DNA of 13,456 nucleotides from CAZLYF01 sp964586835 (GCA_964586835.1 CAZPIC010000048.1:1-13456); one strand, 5' to 3'. Counted from the first letter of the stretch, positions 6,383 to 13,456 are shown. The notes: a model not told the origin generated them from the letters alone. Numbers and translations: made by a program.

Positions 6383-6902
6383 CGCTGGGGATCGCGTGAG
6401 CCAAGGGAGCGGAGCAGCGCATGAGATTGCGTAGGGATCTGATAAGGGGGGAGGGCAAAACAAGGCTTCATCTCGTCACGCATGAACAGGTCACAGAGGC
6501 GTTGGGCATGTTTGAGGTCATGTTCTTGGTGCCAGGGATGCCAATACAAGCAGAGCCCGAACTCTGTGTATGCCCATCCCACAGCAGTTTTCGTGCAAGC
6601 TGCTGAACATCCCTCCACTCCGTTAACATTGCGAGGTTGGCGGGGACGGATCCCCTGGCGGAACCGAGTTGGCTGAGCAAGGGCAAGATTACGGGCCGTT
6701 GTTTACGTTCTGCATGGATACTTGACCAAAGGAACGATGCCAAATACGCTTGCGCGCTTGCCGCTTTACAGCCCCGCCAATCATCCTCTGGGTGCTGCCC
6801 TGTGTCGACCCCAAGGAATCTCTGTCCAACACTAGTGCGATAGGAACCGAGGCAGCTTCATCACCTCGTCGGTGTCTTTCGCAGAAAGGCGAGCTCACAC
6901 AT
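6383..6902. other. Long stretch without a convincing gene
   Basis: No recognisable protein or RNA gene is seen here. On the minus strand two overlapping open frames (6468-6743 and up to 6618 in a second frame) give protein-like segments that would join by a frameshift near 6560-6600, which may reflect a decayed gene; I recognise no family and see no ribosome binding site. On the plus strand a candidate promoter for the downstream gene is TTGACC (6722-6727), 17 nt, TACGCT (6745-6750), which is weak. The same plus frame stays open from 6750 into the metallo-hydrolase gene but lacks a start signal. Confidence 0.4.
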
Positions 6903-7796
6903 ATGGCAAAACAGGCTGCTGTAACCTTCTTTTACCAGTCATCTTTTACAGTAGCAATCAATAAGACGCTTTTGGTGTTCAGCTACTGGGAAACGGATAA
7001 CCCCGCTTTGCCCGAAGTCTGTCGGCTGAGTGAGAAGGACCTGCAGGGCTTTAACAATATTGTCGTATTTATTCCGCGCAACGCCAAAGAACATAACGAT
7101 CCGGCTGTCTTTGCCTTCAAGAAGTCTTTTCCCATCAGCTATGTGGTCGCGGATGATGCCAGAGATTCGGTGCCCAAGGGCGACAACATCCGCATTGTTG
7201 GGGAAGGGGATATGATTTCGGTCGCCAATGTGACCGTGGGGGCGCATGGATCGACGGATGCCGGTGTTTCGTTCATGGTACGGGCAGACGGGGTAAGGGT
7301 GTTCCATGCGGGTGACCTCAATCTGTGGCACTGGCGAGAAGAGAATACGCTTCGGGAGATCACCCGCGCGGAAGAGGTTTTTTATAGCACGGTGGATCGC
7401 CTGCCGAAAGACCCCATCGATATCTGCATGTTCCCGGTGGACCCCAACCTGGGTGGCTTCTACGCTGCCGGCGCGAATCACTTCATCATGAAGGTGAAGC
7501 CAACCTTCTTTTTTCCCATGCACTGGGCCTCGCGACCCGAAATAGCCATGGATTATGCCCGTCGTATGCATACGCTTCGGACCACGGTTCATGCTCTGAC
7601 ACAGCCACGGGAGACAGCGCTGATAGACCTTGATTCTCACCCACCAAGCCTGAGGACATCAGCTGCTGACAAGAAGCTTTCTTACAGACAGCGTCCCAAA
7701 AGGCCTGCTCCGGTCGTGCTAAATGCCTATATTCATGGAGATCCCTTCTCTGAAACCGACCTGCCGGTAGACCTGCCTGCCGACAGCATAGAATAG
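6903..7796 (+). CDS. Metallo-beta-lactamase-fold protein with a degenerate metal-binding motif
   Basis: A 297-residue MBL-fold protein of the COG2220-like group (PF12706/PF13483 type). The N-terminal hairpin YQSSFTVAINKTLLVFSYW (11-29), GSTDAGVSF (116-124), FHAGDLNLWHW (134-144), FPVDPNLGG (177-185) and FFPMHW (203-208) match Clostridia relatives closely. The expected HxHxDH zinc motif after the VVF strand is replaced: residues 57-66 read IPRNAKEHND, so R59, A61, E63 and H64 stand where His, His, Asp and His are normal. Activity may therefore be lost or altered. The start at 6903 follows GCAGAAAGGCGAG; the frame is open further upstream but without a ribosome binding site. A hydrophilic tail of about 50 residues follows the fold. 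It appears monocistronic; the neighbouring pcrA has its own promoter. Confidence 0.85.
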   Translation: MAKQAAVTFFYQSSFTVAINKTLLVFSYWETDNPALPEVCRLSEKDLQGFNNIVVFIPRNAKEHNDPAVFAFKKSFPISYVVADDARDSVPKGDNIRIVGEGDMISVANVTVGAHGSTDAGVSFMVRADGVRVFHAGDLNLWHWREENTLREITRAEEVFYSTVDRLPKDPIDICMFPVDPNLGGFYAAGANHFIMKVKPTFFFPMHWASRPEIAMDYARRMHTLRTTVHALTQPRETALIDLDSHPPSLRTSAADKKLSYRQRPKRPAPVVLNAYIHGDPFSETDLPVDLPADSIE

Positions 7797-7827
7797 CTGG
7801 AGGCTTGGGCACCGTGCCTGCTGAAGT

Positions 7828-7856
7828 TCGCGGATCGTCGGAAAATGTGTTATCAT
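7828..7856 (+). promoter_or_regulatory. Extended -10 promoter of pcrA-ligA
   Basis: TATCAT (7851-7856) is preceded by TG-T, forming an extended -10. The -35 region near 7828-7833 is poor (TTCGCG one base earlier), as is common with extended -10 promoters. The transcript would carry a leader of about 115 nt before pcrA, with a G-rich block (7914-7930) and no recognised riboswitch. Confidence 0.5.
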
Positions 7857-7978
7857 ATATGAGGAACAAGCGAAGCGGTATTCCAGCCATCGGGCTTGAA
7901 TGCTAACTGTTCGCGGGGGGCGGACCGCGGTGACAGCCCGCTTTGCATCTTTCCGCTCGATCCCAGTGGGGGCACCTC

Positions 7979-10234
7979 ATGGATTTGACGAACCTGAATC
8001 CCATGCAGCGCCTTGCTGCTGAAACGCTTCAAGGGCCGCTCCTCATTGTCGCGGGTGCGGGCAGCGGCAAGACGCGGTCATTGACTTATCGGGTTGCAAA
8101 CTTGATCGCCGGCGGGATTGACCCCTCGGCAATCATGGCGCTGACCTTTACGAACAAAGCTGCCAAAGAAATGCGCACCCGGATCACGACTTTGACTGGA
8201 GGCCATTCTCTCTCCGCCTGGATAGGGACGTTTCATTCCATATGTGTGCGCATTCTGCGCCGTGATATTGAAAAAATTGGATACAACCGTGCGTTTGTCA
8301 TATACGATGAGGATGACCAGCTTAAGGTGCTGAAGGAAGTATATGCCCATCTTGACCTGGACGATAAGCACTTCCCTCAAAAAGAGATGCGCAGGGTGAT
8401 CAGCGATGCGAAAAACAGGCTGATGGATGCAGATGAGTGGTTTTCTCATTCAGCAAAGGACTATCGCAGCCAGAGGATCGTTGACGTGTTTCGGGAGTAT
8501 AACAAGCGGCTTAAGAGGGCTAACGCGCTGGACTTTGAAGACCTGATCATGCATGCCCTTAACCTGCTTGTGGACCATCCCCCCGTGCTGGAGCATTATC
8601 GCAGGCGCTTTGAATATGTACACGTAGACGAATACCAGGACACCAACTTTGCCCAATACTCCTTCGTCCGACTCCTGACGGAAAAAAGCAGAAATCTATG
8701 CGTGGTTGGGGATGACGATCAGTCCATCTATGGGTGGCGAGGCGCTGATATCCGAAATATCCTGGAGTTCAAAAAGGACTTTCCCGACGCCCGGGTCATC
8801 AAGCTTGAACAGAACTATCGCTCCACGGCTACTATCCTGAATGCCGCCAACCAGGTGATATCAAACAATGCGGGCAGGATGGAGAAAAACCTATGGACCG
8901 ACGGTGAAGCGGGAGAAAAGATCAAGCTATGCCGGGCCTTGGACGAAAGGGAGGAGGCCGCCTGGGTATGCGACAGGGTGAGGCGGCTCCACCAGAGAAA
9001 GCTACCTTATTCGGGGATCGCTATCCTGTACAGAACCCACGCGCAGAGCCGGGTCCTGGAGGAGATGATGATGCGCGCAGGCATCCCCTATCGGGTATAT
9101 GGAGGCACGCGGTTTTATGACCGCAAAGAGATCAGGGATACCATTGCCTACCTCCGCCTGATTATTAATCCTGTGGACGATGTGTCTCTGAGGCGTATCA
9201 TCAATGTTCCCAAGCGAAGCATCGGAGAAGCGACGGTCTCTGCACTTGAAAAACAAAGTACCCTGAGAGAAACGCCCCTGTACGATACGCTGAAGGATCT
9301 GCCGGAAGAACTGAGTTCCCGGCCGCGAAAGTGTGTTACAGAATTTGCCTCCATGATGGAAGGGCTGGTCCAAGCCCGCCAAGCGATGCCGCTGACCGAC
9401 TTTGTGCAGCGCCTGCTTGATGACACTGGGATGCTTGCTCAGTTCGACAATCCCAATGACGAGGAACAGCTTTCGAGAAAAGAGAATCTTCTTGAGTTTC
9501 TGGGCGCTGTCCGGGAGTTTGAGGAACAGTCGGAGGATGTGTCCCTGGAAGCCTTCCTGGAAAACGTCGCCCTTGTCTCGGATCTCGACCTGCAGGAGGA
9601 TAAGCCGCAGTTCGTGACGATGATGACCCTGCACAGCGCCAAGGGGCTTGAGTATGACGCGGTGTTCATGACAGGCATGGAAGAGGGGCTTTTTCCCGGC
9701 CTTCGCTCTTTGCAGGACCCGCAGCGCTTTGAAGAGGAAAGACGTCTGTGCTACGTCGGGATGACCAGGGCGAAGAAGCACCTGTTCCTCTCACTGACGA
9801 GGCACAGGACGCTTTATAACCAGATGTCCCAGAATCCCCCAAGCCCTTTCGTTTCTGAGATTCCCGCTCGTCTGATCTCCGACGAGTGGGGGAAGACCAT
9901 GCGCAAACACTTTGGGGAAATGGACGATGTGTTTCCTCTGGCGCGCAGAACGCCGGCGCGCCCCGTGAAAGCGAGCCTTGGGGTTCCTGCGATGGGGCAG
10001 AGCCTTTTATCCATCCCGGGGGTCAGAAAAGGAATTGGGTCCTCTCCAGCGAAGGGACCGGCGGCAGGAATGGTTTTCAGCATCGGAGACAGGGTGCTGC
10101 ACAAGAGGTTCGGCGAGGGGATGGTAACGGAAATATCGGGAGAGGGCAGGGATTCGCGGATCAAGATTAGTTTCACGGCTTATGGTGAGAAGCAGTTTTC
10201 CGCCAACCTGGCTCCGATCGTCAAGCTTGAATAG
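7979..10234 (+). CDS. pcrA: ATP-dependent DNA helicase PcrA (UvrD/Rep family, SF1A)
   Basis: A 751-residue 3'-5' DNA helicase acting in the cytoplasm in nucleotide-excision and replication-fork repair and in rolling-circle plasmid replication. All SF1A motifs are present: Q motif LNPMQ (6-10), Walker A GAGSGKT (26-32), motif Ia ALTFTNKAAKEM (54-65), Walker B VDEYQD (216-221), motif III GDDDQSIYGWRGAD (244-257), motif IV LEQNYRS (276-282), motif V TMMTLHSAKGLEYDAVF, and motif VI CYVGMTRAKK. The C-terminal Tudor-like domain (GDRVLHKRFGEGMV) that contacts RNA polymerase in relatives is intact. Length is normal. I chose 7979 because GTGGGGG lies about 7 nt upstream and the protein then begins as relatives do; a start at 7943 would add 12 atypical residues. 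ligA follows after 8 nt, the usual Bacillota arrangement. Confidence 0.97.
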   Translation: MDLTNLNPMQRLAAETLQGPLLIVAGAGSGKTRSLTYRVANLIAGGIDPSAIMALTFTNKAAKEMRTRITTLTGGHSLSAWIGTFHSICVRILRRDIEKIGYNRAFVIYDEDDQLKVLKEVYAHLDLDDKHFPQKEMRRVISDAKNRLMDADEWFSHSAKDYRSQRIVDVFREYNKRLKRANALDFEDLIMHALNLLVDHPPVLEHYRRRFEYVHVDEYQDTNFAQYSFVRLLTEKSRNLCVVGDDDQSIYGWRGADIRNILEFKKDFPDARVIKLEQNYRSTATILNAANQVISNNAGRMEKNLWTDGEAGEKIKLCRALDEREEAAWVCDRVRRLHQRKLPYSGIAILYRTHAQSRVLEEMMMRAGIPYRVYGGTRFYDRKEIRDTIAYLRLIINPVDDVSLRRIINVPKRSIGEATVSALEKQSTLRETPLYDTLKDLPEELSSRPRKCVTEFASMMEGLVQARQAMPLTDFVQRLLDDTGMLAQFDNPNDEEQLSRKENLLEFLGAVREFEEQSEDVSLEAFLENVALVSDLDLQEDKPQFVTMMTLHSAKGLEYDAVFMTGMEEGLFPGLRSLQDPQRFEEERRLCYVGMTRAKKHLFLSLTRHRTLYNQMSQNPPSPFVSEIPARLISDEWGKTMRKHFGEMDDVFPLARRTPARPVKASLGVPAMGQSLLSIPGVRKGIGSSPAKGPAAGMVFSIGDRVLHKRFGEGMVTEISGEGRDSRIKISFTAYGEKQFSANLAPIVKLE

Positions 10235-10242
10235 GTAGCGCT

Positions 10243-12222
10243 GTGGAAAACATATCCGTGCGCATGCGTGCCCTTGTGGACCGTCTGAACGAAACGGCCA
10301 GAAAGTATTACGTTGACGACGATCCTGTGATATCAGATGCACAGTGGGATACCCTATATGACGAGCTTGTTGAGATGGAAAAGGCCGCTGGCTTTCGCCT
10401 GCCGGACTCCCCGACACGTCGCACTGGCGCCGACCCTCTCCCTGCCTTCCTTCAGCACAGGCACTTGAACCGTTTGTGGAGCATGGACAAGGTTCAGTCC
10501 AAGGACGCGCTTCGCAAGTGGCTTTCGCGCGTGGAAAGCCTCTGCGAGAAGGAGGATCCTGCTGTGCTGCCGCTGACATATGGCCTTGAATATAAGTTTG
10601 ACGGTTTGACGATCAATCTGACCTATCAGAATGGCCTTCTTGTCAATGCCGCCACCCGCGGCAATGGGGAGGTGGGGGAAAGCATCCTTGCGCAGGCCAT
10701 GACCATCCGTGACATTCCCCTGAGCATCCCCTACAAAGGCCTTATGGAAATTCACGGAGAGTGTATCATGCGCTTGTCCGCCCTGAGGGAGTACAACCGT
10801 ACAGCAACGGAACCATTGAAGAACGCCCGCAACGGGGCTGCCGGCGCCCTAAGAAACCTGGATCCCCGGGTCACTGCAGCACGGCGTCTGTCGACGTTTT
10901 TTTATGAAATTGGGACCATCGAGGATCCGCCCTTTTCAGATCAGCGCGGCTTGCTTGCGTTTATCAGTGATAACGGATTTTCAACCTCGCCCTCCCTGCT
11001 GATGAGCGATTCGCCCCAGGAGATCATCGACGAGATCGAGAAGATCCGTGACCGCCGTCATACGCTGGACTATCTGACGGATGGCGTCGTCATCAAGGTG
11101 GCAAGCAGACAGGCACGCAGGCTGCTTGGCTACACGGACAAGTTTCCCCGCTGGGCAGTCGCCTATAAATTTGAGGCGGAAGAGACGACGACCACCCTGG
11201 AAAGCGTGACCTGGGAACTGGGACGAACAGGAAAACTGACGCCGCTAGGACATGTCGCTCCGGTGGAGTTTTCAGGCGTGACGGTGCGGAAGGCCACCCT
11301 GAACAACTGGGGTGACATCCAACGGAAGAGTCTGTGCGCCGGCTGCACGGTGTGGATCAGGCGCTCGAACGATGTTATCCCTGAGATTACGGGGAGCGTC
11401 AACGACGGAGTGACGGGCACTCTCCTCTTCAAGCCTGATACATGCCCGGCCTGCGGAACCCCTTTGCTTGAAATCGGGGCGCATCTGTTTTGTCCAAACC
11501 GCGATGGCTGTAAACCCCAGATAATCGCGCGCCTGGTTCACTTTGCTTCACGGGATGCAATGGACATCGACACGCTATCAGACAGGACAGTGACATTGCT
11601 GGTAGATTACTGCAACGTGAGGGAACCTGCTGATTTGTACGCGCTTTCAGCTGAACAGCTGATGTCTCTGCCTGGCTTCAAGGAAAAGAGGGCGCACAAC
11701 CTGGTCGACGCGATTCGGGCAAGCAAGGACTGCGCGCTCGACGCCTTTTTGTTTGCGCTGGGGGTCCCGGGAATAGGCAGAGCCAGTTCCAGGGAAATCG
11801 TGCAGAGCCTCGGTAGCCTGGAAGAGATTCGGACAGCCTCTAAGGAAGTGTACATGCAGATTGACGCGATCGGCGAGGTCCTGTCCGAGGGGCTGGTGGG
11901 TTTTTTTGCAGACCCCCGAAACAAACGCCTGATCGATGACCTGCTCTCCGCAGGCGTCCGACCGCATCAAACACGAAGCAGGCATACCGGCGCACTGGAG
12001 GGACGGACCTTTGTAGTTACAGGCACACTCCCGACACTGTCGCGAAAACAGGCTGAAGACCTCATCCGAAGCCGAGGGGGTATTCCTACGGGCAGCGTCA
12101 GCCGCAAGACATCTTATCTGGTCAGCGGAGAGAACCCCGGCAGCAAGCTTGCCAAAGCTCAAGAACTTGGGATCCCGGTCATTGACGAGAAAACGCTGCT
12201 TGACTGGCTGAACGGCGCATGA
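10243..12222 (+). CDS. ligA: NAD+-dependent DNA ligase LigA
   Basis: A 659-residue replicative and repair ligase that seals nicks using NAD+. Domain Ia (about 1-70) has KYYVDDDPVISDAQWDTLYD, which binds the nicotinamide end. The nucleotidyltransferase domain has the AMP-accepting K118 in EYKFDG (116-121), EIHGE (169-173), DGVVIKV (280-286) and AVAYKF (305-310). An OB fold follows, then a C4 zinc finger (C401, C404, C417, C423), helix-hairpin-helix repeats (LPGFKEKRAHNL, ALGVPGIGRAS) and a C-terminal BRCT domain (about 585-659). The ATRGDG..GED segment of most LigA reads ATRGNGEVGES (137-147), a variant I associate with some Clostridia. The start is GTG at 10243 with AGGT 6 nt upstream, overlapping the pcrA stop; ATG at 10264 is an alternative. 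Co-transcribed with pcrA. Confidence 0.96.
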   Translation: MENISVRMRALVDRLNETARKYYVDDDPVISDAQWDTLYDELVEMEKAAGFRLPDSPTRRTGADPLPAFLQHRHLNRLWSMDKVQSKDALRKWLSRVESLCEKEDPAVLPLTYGLEYKFDGLTINLTYQNGLLVNAATRGNGEVGESILAQAMTIRDIPLSIPYKGLMEIHGECIMRLSALREYNRTATEPLKNARNGAAGALRNLDPRVTAARRLSTFFYEIGTIEDPPFSDQRGLLAFISDNGFSTSPSLLMSDSPQEIIDEIEKIRDRRHTLDYLTDGVVIKVASRQARRLLGYTDKFPRWAVAYKFEAEETTTTLESVTWELGRTGKLTPLGHVAPVEFSGVTVRKATLNNWGDIQRKSLCAGCTVWIRRSNDVIPEITGSVNDGVTGTLLFKPDTCPACGTPLLEIGAHLFCPNRDGCKPQIIARLVHFASRDAMDIDTLSDRTVTLLVDYCNVREPADLYALSAEQLMSLPGFKEKRAHNLVDAIRASKDCALDAFLFALGVPGIGRASSREIVQSLGSLEEIRTASKEVYMQIDAIGEVLSEGLVGFFADPRNKRLIDDLLSAGVRPHQTRSRHTGALEGRTFVVTGTLPTLSRKQAEDLIRSRGGIPTGSVSRKTSYLVSGENPGSKLAKAQELGIPVIDEKTLLDWLNGA

Positions 12223-12225
12223 CAA

Positions 12226-12247
12226 AAGGCCCGCCGAGGCGGGCCTT
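12226..12247. terminator. Shared convergent terminator between ligA and rplL
   Basis: AAGGCCCGCC (12226-12235) and GGCGGGCCTT (12238-12247) form a very GC-rich 10-bp perfect stem whose practical loop is CGAG. On the minus strand it ends in CCTTTTGTC, a usable U-tract for rplL; on the plus strand the tail after CCTT is poorer. It begins 3 nt after the ligA stop and ends 19 nt from the rplL stop, so one hairpin serves both converging operons. Confidence 0.85.
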
Positions 12248-12266
12248 GTCGGGTGACAGAGAGAGC

Positions 12267-12641
12267 TTACTTGATCTCAACGGTCGCTCCGACTTCTTCA
12301 AATTGCTTTTTGATTTTTTCAGCGTCAGCCTTGGGTAGGCCTTCTTTGATGGTCTTGGGAGCGCTTTCTACGAAGTCTTTAGCTTCTTTGAGGCCAAGGC
12401 CGGTAACGACCTCACGCACCACTTTGATGACCTTGATCTTCTCAGATCCGGCTGCTGTGAGGATGACATCAAACTCGGTTTTCTCTTCTGCCGGCGCAGC
12501 TTCAGCAGCTGCTGGCGCGGCGGCCATGGCAACGGGCGCTGCTGCGGAGACGCCGAACTTTGTTTCCAGTTCTTTGACAAGCTCGACCAGTTCAAGAACG
12601 GTCATCGATTCGAGAGCGGAAATGATTTCTTCACGATTCAT
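12267..12641 (-). CDS. rplL: Ribosomal protein L7/L12 (bL12)
   Basis: A 124-residue stalk protein of the 50S subunit, present as multiple dimers on L10, that recruits and activates translational GTPases. The N-terminal dimerisation domain (MNREEIISALESMTVLELVE, then LVKELETKFG) is followed by the Ala/Pro/Glu-rich hinge (about 31-55). The C-terminal factor-binding domain begins KTEFDVIL and includes KIKVIKVVREVVTGLGLKEA, the conserved DFVESAPKTIKEG and the typical KKQFEEVGATVEIK end. Length and sequence are ordinary. A strong GGAGG site is 7 nt before the start. It follows rplJ after 30 nt in the same transcript and ends just before the terminator shared with ligA. Confidence 0.98.
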   Translation of the reverse strand: MNREEIISALESMTVLELVELVKELETKFGVSAAAPVAMAAAPAAAEAAPAEEKTEFDVILTAAGSEKIKVIKVVREVVTGLGLKEAKDFVESAPKTIKEGLPKADAEKIKKQFEEVGATVEIK

Positions 12642-12671
12642 GCTGTTTCCTCCGATTGTGATGTTGCCGGT

Positions 12672-13205
12672 CTATTCGCCAGCTTTTTGTTTGCGTATGG
12701 CTTCGAGGGTATAGACGAGGGATCCCAGCGTGGCGCTGAGTACCCCTACAAGGCTGGATGCAGGCGCGTTCAGGCTGCTGAGCATCCGGGAGATCAGTAC
12801 CTCGCGTGAAGGCAACTTGGCCAGAGCCTGCACGCCGGCAGGATCCAGATACTGTCCTTCAGCCAGTCCAGCTTTGATTTTCATCTTGTCGCTCTTGGAC
12901 TGGTTGATGAACTCCAGGACAATTTTCGCGGGAGAAATCGGATCGTTCATGCCAAAGGCGAACGCCGAAGGCCCCTCTAGGATGTGGTCAAGATCTTTGA
13001 TGCCCAGCTCATCCAGCGCGCGGCGGACGAGTGTGTTCTTTAGAACCACATAGTCCACGCCGGCGTTGCGGAACTTGACCCGCAACGAGGTGATCTCTCC
13101 CACGGTGATCCCAGAATACCTGACGGCTACCACGCCATGCGCTTTTTGGAATCGTTCCTTGATCGTTTCGATCTCTTGCTGTTTCAGCACGTGGCTTTTC
13201 TTCAT
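12672..13205 (-). CDS. rplJ: Ribosomal protein L10 (uL10)
   Basis: A 177-residue protein of the 50S subunit that binds 23S rRNA at the stalk base and carries L7/L12 dimers on its C-terminal helix. Family features are KQQEIETIKERFQKAHGVVAVRYSGI at the N-terminus, LRVKFRNAGVDYVVLKNTLVRRAL (RNA-binding face), EGPSAFAFGMNDPISPAKI, and LPSREVLISRMLSSLNAPAS with a C-terminal LYTLEAIRKQKAGE-like end that binds L12. I chose the start at 13205 because AGAAGGTG lies 6 nt upstream and MKKSHVLKQQ is the expected N-terminus; the open frame to 13265 would place the start inside the attenuator hairpin. Expression is predicted to be autoregulated through the L10 leader and attenuator at 13231-13349. Confidence 0.97.
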   Translation of the reverse strand: MKKSHVLKQQEIETIKERFQKAHGVVAVRYSGITVGEITSLRVKFRNAGVDYVVLKNTLVRRALDELGIKDLDHILEGPSAFAFGMNDPISPAKIVLEFINQSKSDKMKIKAGLAEGQYLDPAGVQALAKLPSREVLISRMLSSLNAPASSLVGVLSATLGSLVYTLEAIRKQKAGE

Positions 13206-13230
13206 TGTGTCACCTTCTCTCCGGCCCCGT

Positions 13231-13262
13231 ATCAAAGAACCCTTGTGCAGTAGGCACAAGGG
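13231..13262 (-). terminator. Attenuator terminator in the rplJL leader
   Basis: On the minus strand CCCTTGTGC (13262-13254), loop CTACT, GCACAAGGG (13248-13240) form a 9-bp perfect stem followed by the U-rich TTCTTTGAT (13239-13231). It lies between the L10-binding element and the rplJ ribosome binding site. It is mutually exclusive with the antiterminator at 13253-13285. Confidence 0.8.
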
Positions 13263-13349
13263 CATTGTTCAATGCTTCTTGCACCTCGGCGGGCGTTGAC
13301 ATTAAACGCTCTCGCGAACCCGCTGTCTTGGGCACAGGCTCTTCAAGCC
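13231..13349 (-). ncRNA. Ribosomal protein L10 leader with antiterminator (cis-regulatory RNA)
   Basis: The minus-strand leader contains the hallmarks of the L10 leader: CCAAGACAGCGGG (about 13331-13319) pairs through GCGGG with CCCGC in CGCCCGCCGAGGTG (about 13296-13283), a stem with the conserved AGACAG and CCGAGG internal elements that bind L10(L12)4. Directly overlapping its 3' side, GGTGCAAG (13285-13278) can pair with CTTGTGCC (13260-13253), two G-U pairs included, with the perfect GCATTG/CAATGC stem (13275-13270 and 13267-13262) stacked inside. That antiterminator sequesters the 5' arm of the terminator. In Bacillus subtilis L10(L12)4 regulates rplJL by such attenuation; the same logic is inferred here: bound L10 holds the leader stem, frees the terminator arm and stops transcription. 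Confidence 0.85.
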
Positions 13350-13355
13350 GCGGGC

Positions 13356-13384
13356 ATCATAGCACAGGACTCCTTTCGGGTCAA
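13356..13384 (-). promoter_or_regulatory. Strong sigma-A promoter of rplJL
   Basis: On the minus strand, TTGACC (13384-13379), a 17-nt spacer and TATGAT (13361-13356), with TG one base upstream of the -10 box (extended -10). Start near 13349, right at the L10 leader. A dedicated promoter shows that rplJL can be transcribed independently of any upstream rplKA genes. Confidence 0.85.
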
Positions 13385-13456
13385 GCGCTCACGAGCGGAT
13401 GCAGGGCTTACGCATGAACGGTCAAAGTCCAACATCTCATTGATCTGCCGGCAAAC
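13385..13456. other. Window edge upstream of the rplJL promoter
   Basis: About 70 bases with no recognised gene. A minus-strand frame is open from the window edge through the promoter to a stop near 13343, but it does not resemble the end of ribosomal protein L1, which would be expected if rplA were immediately upstream. Too little sequence to say more. Confidence 0.35.

Noticed and set aside
6750..6902. Longer N-terminus of the MBL-fold protein
   Set aside because: The extra 51 residues resemble nothing in the family and lack a ribosome binding site; MAKQAAVTFFYQSS at 6903 fits the family start.
7797..7830. GGCAC/GTGCC hairpin after the MBL gene as a terminator
   Set aside because: The stem is only 5 bp with a 1-nt loop and no T-tract follows.
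7943..7978. Start of PcrA at 7943
   Set aside because: It adds 12 atypical residues and overlaps the GTGGGGG ribosome binding site that serves the ATG at 7979.
13206..13265. Extended N-terminus of L10 to 13265
   Set aside because: It would be encoded within the attenuator hairpin; the start at 13205 has a good ribosome binding site and the usual MKKSHVLK-type beginning.
1..13456. CRISPR array, rRNA or prophage structural genes
   Set aside because: No regularly spaced direct repeats, no rRNA-like sequence and no phage-type proteins were seen on either strand.

Overview
The window looks like chromosomal DNA from a Gram-positive bacterium of the Bacillota, probably a Clostridia-like lineage of moderately high GC. 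The reasons are the xpaC-telA and pcrA-ligA gene pairs, an L10-leader type attenuator ahead of rplJL, strong AGGAGG-like ribosome binding sites and sigma-A type promoters. The species cannot be named from the sequence alone.

Left end (1-1295): a degraded, more AT-rich accessory stretch. It holds the N-terminal part of an aminoglycoside-phosphotransferase-like gene that stops before its catalytic motifs (minus strand), then the C-terminal relic of an IS4/IS1634-type transposase with three in-frame stops, then a gene-free stretch with small inverted repeats. It abuts the 3' end of a tRNA-Ser(CGA) gene (minus strand, 1296-1384), which has its own promoter and a perfect-palindrome terminator. Integrative elements commonly insert at this side of tRNA genes.

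Centre-left (1523-6382): a five-gene plus-strand operon from one extended -10 promoter and a structured leader: xpaC-like membrane protein, telA, a LemA-family protein, a TPM-domain membrane protein and an alkaline-phosphatase-superfamily phosphodiesterase. Spacing is tight (3 nt, 18 nt, a 4-nt overlap, 2 nt). The first four families are associated with envelope or toxic-compound stress, so the operon is probably an envelope-stress module. A 620-base gap without a convincing gene follows. Next comes a solitary metallo-beta-lactamase-fold protein whose HxHxDH metal motif is largely lost.

Centre-right (7828-12247): the pcrA helicase and ligA NAD-dependent DNA ligase genes form a repair/replication operon behind an extended -10 promoter.

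Right end (12226-13456): rplJ-rplL (ribosomal stalk proteins L10 and L7/L12) on the minus strand converge on ligA over a shared terminator hairpin. Their leader carries a recognisable L10-binding element, an antiterminator hairpin and a competing terminator. rpoB does not directly follow rplL, which departs from the usual bacterial order.

I found no wholly new system. The best leads are the five-gene stress operon, the metal-motif-deficient MBL protein, the readable rplJL attenuator and the uncoupling of rplJL from rpoBC.
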